In this document: in pieces, positions 61,101-64,000 of the stretch | How positions within the stretch are numbered: the first letter of the stretch is position 1 | Layout of the letters: every line of letters starts with the position of its first letter | Assembly: GCA_949710005.1 (NCBI GenBank) | Contig: OX453275.1 | Location: 11,699,651-11,763,650, forward strand | Origin: Ricordea florida | Lineage: Eukaryota; Cnidaria; Anthozoa; Corallimorpharia; Ricordeidae | Direction: 5' to 3' | Length of the DNA: 64,000 nucleotides | Notes under the pieces: generated by a model | The model's database searches: none | What the model was told of the DNA's origin: nothing | Seen by the model: the letters and a program-made list of their open reading frames with translations, nothing else | Translations under genes and position numbers: made by a program

Positions 61101-62165
61101 GATTATCCTTTAGCTCCAGAGAGGCTTGTAGTTAATAAAGTGGAGAAATTAATCCCAAACCTAAACAATAAGGTAAAGTATGTTGTTCATCGTGAAACAC
61201 TAAAACTTTACCAATCCTTGGGATTGAAAGTTATAAAAATTCATAGAGGAATTACATTCGAAGAGTCAGCTTGGTTAAAACCATACATTGAATTGAATAC
61301 CAACCTAAGAGCTAAAGGAAATAACGATTTTGAGAAAGATTTCTTCAAGTTAATGAACAATTCTGTGTTTGGCAAAACAATGGAAAACATTAGAAATAGG
61401 GTTGGCATTAAATTAGTTACAAATCAAAAAGACGCGAAAAAATTAATATCAAAACCTAACTACCAGCATCGTACTATCTTTTGTGAAAATCTTGTAGCCA
61501 TTCACATGAAGAAAACAAAGTTAGTATTCAATAAGCCAGTTTACTTGGGTATGTGCATTCTGGATTTAAGTAAAACAATAATGTACAACTTTCACTACAA
61601 TTATATCAAACCCAAATACGGCGAAATGGTAAAATTACTTTTTACAGATACGGACAGTCTCGCATATTTGATAGAAACGGAAGATTTCTACAAGGACATT
61701 GCCCCGGATGTAAGAGAAATGTTCGATACAAGTAATTTTCCTAAAAACCATCCATCGGGTATTGAGACAGGAGTAAACAAAAAAGTCATAAATATGTTCA
61801 AAGATGAGGCTGGGGGAAAAACGATAGCGGAATTTGTGGGTTTACGGGCCAAGCTTTACTCATACAGGATGGACGAAGGTGAAGAAGAAAAGAAATGTAA
61901 GGGAATGAAAAAGGCAGTAGTAAAAAAGACCATAAGATTTGAAGATTACAAGGATTGTCTTTTCAATAAAAAGCCTCAAATGAGACAGATGAATGTATTT
62001 AGGAGTCGTTTGCATGATGTTTACACCGAAACTGTTAACAAAGTTTCGCTGTCTTGCGATGATGATAAAAGAATAATTTGTGAAGATGGAATAAATACTT
62101 TTGCCTACGGGCATTATCGGGCGGGGCTCTTTAAAACAGAATCTGGAGGAAGTTCTGTATCATAA
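58179..62165 (+). CDS. polB: Polinton protein-primed family B DNA polymerase
   Basis: 1328 residues, intact. It would replicate the linear element with a protein primer. Visible parts in order: a basic N-terminal segment (1-45) with SAP/Rho-N-like helices; three PGTPPGSPP-type repeats (61-95); a Lys-rich linker; a module (about 330-445) with ECFKWAVTSA and HYCWIKN; a CxxC...H...C finger (C459, C462, H475, C479); ExoI VVYADFESF (Asp518, Glu520); an embedded endonuclease VII/HNH-like zinc cluster CHIC...DHCHLTGKYRG...C (617-647); ExoII HNLSGYDAH (Asp668); ExoIII TDVLLLADVF; PolA YLDANNLYGGGMSRPLP; PolB NNSVFGKTMEN; and PolC TDTDSLAY (Asp1157, Asp1159). All three exonuclease acidic motifs and both polymerase Asp residues are present, so it should be active. 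Family DNA_pol_B_2. Confidence 0.93.
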   Translation: MKQLKDAELKEIVKELRIKGRTGMRKAEKIKALREMGINTIEDLENYRQRLRQRFNEEPPMPGTPPGSPPQSPMPGTPPGSPPPRTQPGTPTGSSPTSIKLKPAPRKNITKRKLAQKSSNKTFNWGNYSFKVMDKDEFSKKLADLTNENIIKLTNKKQTKSKPRENVNISDSVRDELDEQFNIEEQQTALRDYLKTYRINGRKGYGPKAFLNYIKPKVIDLINKKKKPIKVKFIFTCKFKKENPATREIDENSGYFHNKKPVTVTLSTDLSELFDNATNHQLELIENFQNKNSGWQFDQVEYFDINIDPFEPFVGSSYIELPPILAKKKAIINVKNENDHECFKWAVTSAAYIQKIHPERLNKQMIENSKKFDWSGMEFPTSLKQINKFEKQNPYYIINVYGYEKGDVCPLRISEKQKGYPINLLLISEGENNHYCWIKNISRLLASKVSKHKSKMHFCLRCLNAFQSETSLEKHLEYCNKNEEVKIDMPKDEDGNPVYINFTNHHRKMRVPFVVYADFESFTEKIDTCSPDLRKSFTKQYQKHTPSGFSYLVKFFDENYETVIRQYTAKSPDEDVAKIFVDSLESDIRGICNDFRYKKKVRMTGEDKISHNSATHCHICEKELGEDKVIDHCHLTGKYRGAAHSECNLNYKIPKYFPVIFHNLSGYDAHLFIKNLGVTEGKVNCIPNSEEKYISFTKQIVVDTFTNKEGKMVEVKREIRFIDSFKFMATSLVKLVTNLPKESFKNLTSYYEGDQLNLLLRKGVFPYEWFNKFEKLSATQLPPKDEFYFKLNDEEIKEGDYQHAQNVWKTFKMKTMREYHDLYLKTDVLLLADVFENFRDVCQKNYGLDPAHYYTAPGLAWDAALKYTKVNLELLTDVDMLLMFEKGIRGGISIISTRYGKANNPYMSNYDPNLPKMFIQYLDANNLYGGGMSRPLPTHGFRWMSDKDLSDWENIPCILEVDLEYPTHIHDLHNDYPLAPERLVVNKVEKLIPNLNNKVKYVVHRETLKLYQSLGLKVIKIHRGITFEESAWLKPYIELNTNLRAKGNNDFEKDFFKLMNNSVFGKTMENIRNRVGIKLVTNQKDAKKLISKPNYQHRTIFCENLVAIHMKKTKLVFNKPVYLGMCILDLSKTIMYNFHYNYIKPKYGEMVKLLFTDTDSLAYLIETEDFYKDIAPDVREMFDTSNFPKNHPSGIETGVNKKVINMFKDEAGGKTIAEFVGLRAKLYSYRMDEGEEEKKCKGMKKAVVKKTIRFEDYKDCLFNKKPQMRQMNVFRSRLHDVYTETVNKVSLSCDDDKRIICEDGINTFAYGHYRAGLFKTESGGSSVS

Positions 62166-63109
62166 GGAACAGCCTGTAATTCTTCCCTAACAAATCCACG
62201 TCTAGGGCCATCCAATAAATAATACAAAACCGGCTGATTTGGTGAAACGACGCTTCTAGAAATATCATAAACTTTGATACTCCAAATAGGATCAGTAGCC
62301 CTCCTTTTTTCTCCTCCTTCAAGTTCACCAGGAGCTAATAAATACCGAACTTTAACACCAGGTGGCAGTCTAACCTCATCAAGTCCCACCACGCGTCGGT
62401 ATTTTTTAGGTTCAATGTCAACCTCTTTCAGTTTTATAGCCTTAATTGGTTCTTTACCGGTTATTCTTGTTGGTGTATTATTCAAAGTTTTTAGAATAAC
62501 AGGTAATCTTTTAACCCACACACGCGATCGGGCATCACTGATCATTTCTTGCGCATATTGATGACTAAATAATCGTTCGCCTAATATTCTGTTTGCTCTT
62601 TCAACAAACGCTTGAGCTCTATGATTTCCGGCTTCACTTCTCTGTATTTTCACATTATGATAATTCATAAGTTTGGAAACCTCACCCATAAATTCTTTAC
62701 CAGGATCAACCATTAATGTTTTGGGGTATCTCATTCTCCTGGAATATATTTTCCTAAAAGCTTTTGATATTTCTCTACTTTCTTTTGAGGTTAATGGTTC
62801 CGCATCTTTGTATCTTGAAGCCAGATCAACCACAACTAACGCGTATTTATACGTTTTTCTTCCAACTCTATCATGCGGTAAAAATAACAAATCTGCTTGG
62901 TGAATTTGATTAGGTTTATCCACAGTCCAGTGCGGTCTAGGAATATACTTTGGAGCTGGAAGATAGATTTGCCAAATTGCTTGTTTCTCCAACCATTGTT
63001 TTACTACATTTTCACTTACTTTCGCTTTACTAGCTAATTTAGGAATTGCAGAATATCCTTTCCAATATCCTTCAGTTGAATAATATATCTTCGATAAGTT
63101 TGAACTCAT
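62114..63109 (-). CDS. int: Polinton retroviral-type (DDE) integrase
   Basis: 331 residues, intact. It would join element ends to target DNA. The N-terminal helical region (1-50: YYSTEGYWKGYSAIPKLA) has no HHCC zinc motif, as usual for Maverick integrases. The rve core has Asp73 in HQADLLFLP, Asp135 in LMVDPGKEF and Glu170 in AFVERANRILG, a complete DD(35)E-type triad. The C-terminal part (about 245-320; VRYLLAPGEL, WSIKVYDI, YYLLDGPRRGFVREEL) resembles an SH3/chromo-like barrel. The ORF is convergent with the polymerase and shares its last 52 bp with it on the opposite strand. Its start lies 33 bp from the divergent capsid-like gene, so the two probably share a promoter. Confidence 0.92.
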   Translation of the reverse strand: MSSNLSKIYYSTEGYWKGYSAIPKLASKAKVSENVVKQWLEKQAIWQIYLPAPKYIPRPHWTVDKPNQIHQADLLFLPHDRVGRKTYKYALVVVDLASRYKDAEPLTSKESREISKAFRKIYSRRMRYPKTLMVDPGKEFMGEVSKLMNYHNVKIQRSEAGNHRAQAFVERANRILGERLFSHQYAQEMISDARSRVWVKRLPVILKTLNNTPTRITGKEPIKAIKLKEVDIEPKKYRRVVGLDEVRLPPGVKVRYLLAPGELEGGEKRRATDPIWSIKVYDISRSVVSPNQPVLYYLLDGPRRGFVREELQAVPYDTELPPDSVLKSPAR

Positions 63110-63142
63110 TTAAAGATTAACCAAAGTATCTTATAAATCAAT

Positions 63143-64000
63143 ATGACAACCGTATCTGAAAAAATTAGCCCAAACAGGATTCCGAGAGTACCACTAGGTT
63201 TGAAAGCGGAATCGACATTGAATAGAATTACTCTCAATCCCTCATCAGCCAATCCTGGAGAAACGCTTTACATAAATATACCAAAACTTTCTGAAAATTT
63301 AGTGATTGCCCCAGGAAGCGTATACCTAGTATTTAAATTGACTGTTGAGGGGCATGAAAATAACACCCTAGTGAATAATGTAGGTAGTAACCTCGTATCC
63401 AGACTCAAGGTTCTTTTTGGAGGTGAAACATTACAGGATACTCAAAGATACGATCTATTTCAAACATACCACGACTTATTCTTATCGGATGAAGAACGAG
63501 AGGATGGATTAAGGCAAGGTATTTCTTCTGTTAACATGAGGAAGCTAAGGTCAAATGCGGGTGATAAAGTAGACACAGACGCAAAAGAAGTAGCCCTTGC
63601 AGTAGTACATAACACCAAGTACCAAATCCCGCTAAATCATCCTATTCTAAACGATCACGGGGTTTTCTACCCAAAGGCGTTGGATCATCAACTAATATTT
63701 GAGATTACTCTAGCTCCAGTTCGGGATATTGTTGTTTATTCTGATACAACAAAGACTCCAACTTACAAAATCACAAACCTTGAGATGGAATATTCTTGTA
63801 TATCAAGCGAATACTTGGCTCGCGAGGCACAGGCAGCTTATCAGGTTGGTAAGGGTTTCTTTTATGAGAATGTTACTTTACACAAAACTTTCACCATATC
63901 CAGGCCTACTGATAGTGTTATAAATCAGCATATTAATCTCCCGAGAAGGTCAATTACGGGGATATTATGTTTGTTTGTGATACCATACGCCGGAGGAACA
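63143..64000 (+). CDS. Polinton major capsid-like protein (partial, runs off the window)
   Basis: An open frame of 286 codons from ATG at 63143 to the window end without a stop. The pattern NPGETLYINIPKL, PGSVYLVFKLTV, NNVGSNLVSRLKVLFGGETL and YDLFQTYHDLFL, with many beta-strand-like segments, resembles the first jelly roll of the double-jelly-roll capsid protein described for Polinton/Maverick elements. Position next to the integrase supports this. The second half is missing from the window. The penton or another structural protein is an alternative. Confidence 0.6.
   Translation, partial: MTTVSEKISPNRIPRVPLGLKAESTLNRITLNPSSANPGETLYINIPKLSENLVIAPGSVYLVFKLTVEGHENNTLVNNVGSNLVSRLKVLFGGETLQDTQRYDLFQTYHDLFLSDEEREDGLRQGISSVNMRKLRSNAGDKVDTDAKEVALAVVHNTKYQIPLNHPILNDHGVFYPKALDHQLIFEITLAPVRDIVVYSDTTKTPTYKITNLEMEYSCISSEYLAREAQAAYQVGKGFFYENVTLHKTFTISRPTDSVINQHINLPRRSITGILCLFVIPYAGGT

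Larger units (their letters stand above)
57811..64000 (+). mobile_element. Polinton/Maverick DNA transposon (left part; runs off the window)
   Basis: Three intact ORFs with the diagnostic pair of a protein-primed family B DNA polymerase and a retroviral-type integrase, plus a capsid-like gene, identify a Polinton/Maverick (endogenous adintovirus-like) element. The layout is polymerase (+), integrase (-, 3' ends overlapping by 52 bp), capsid-like (+, 33 bp from the integrase start). The left boundary is tentatively placed at the agtagtagtaagc block at 57811, where simple intron sequence gives way to a repeated and then CpG-rich leader; Polintons usually begin with AG. The right terminal repeat and 6-bp target duplication are outside the window. 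It probably lies in the CEP112 intron after exon 12. The absence of stops in about 5.9 kb suggests a recent or maintained copy. Confidence 0.85.

Overview
This is a 64 kb piece of an intron-rich, AT-rich animal nuclear genome. GT-AG introns, TATA boxes, polyadenylation signals, tRNA-derived SINEs, LINE tails, Gypsy elements and a Polinton all mark it as a metazoan chromosome. The repeat load, a cnidarian-style single-exon GPCR and the SINE/MITE types suggest an anthozoan, most likely a stony coral. The species is an inference and was not tested against any database. Layout: 1-13 kb is gene-poor and repeat-rich. It holds one rhodopsin-class GPCR (minus), decayed LINEs and SINEs, several fold-back elements, a candidate single-pass membrane microprotein (minus) and a candidate orphan terminal exon (plus). 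The region 13.1-35.8 kb is one complete minus-strand gene, the animal type I fatty acid synthase (FASN). I assembled 14 coding exons by hand. Their phases agree at every junction and they sum to 7257 nt (2418 residues plus stop), with domain order KS-MAT-DH-pseudoMT-ER-KR-ACP-TE. A TATA box with two CACGTG E-boxes and three CCAAT boxes at 35.4-35.8 kb is the best promoter candidate. That would give a roughly 7 kb first intron holding a dead Ty3/Gypsy element. The region 37-45 kb is a pile of dead transposons: a SINE, a second Gypsy element with LTR remnants and a deleted RT palm, LINE pieces, and an RTE-type LINE split by a SINE. The region 45.4-57 kb holds two centriole/centrosome genes head to head, 675 bp apart: TEDC1 (minus, one coding exon) and CEP112 (plus). 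Twelve phase-consistent CEP112 exons encode the first 399 residues. From about 57.8 kb to the window end, after CEP112 exon 12, lies a Polinton/Maverick element with intact ORFs: a protein-primed family B DNA polymerase (1328 aa), a retroviral-type integrase (331 aa, convergent, 52 bp 3' overlap) and a divergent capsid-like gene that runs off the window. The most unusual parts are this compact, apparently undecayed Polinton inside a centrosomal gene, the extra modules at the front of its polymerase, the FASN promoter candidate separated from its coding exons by a retroelement, and several fold-back elements with clear termini.
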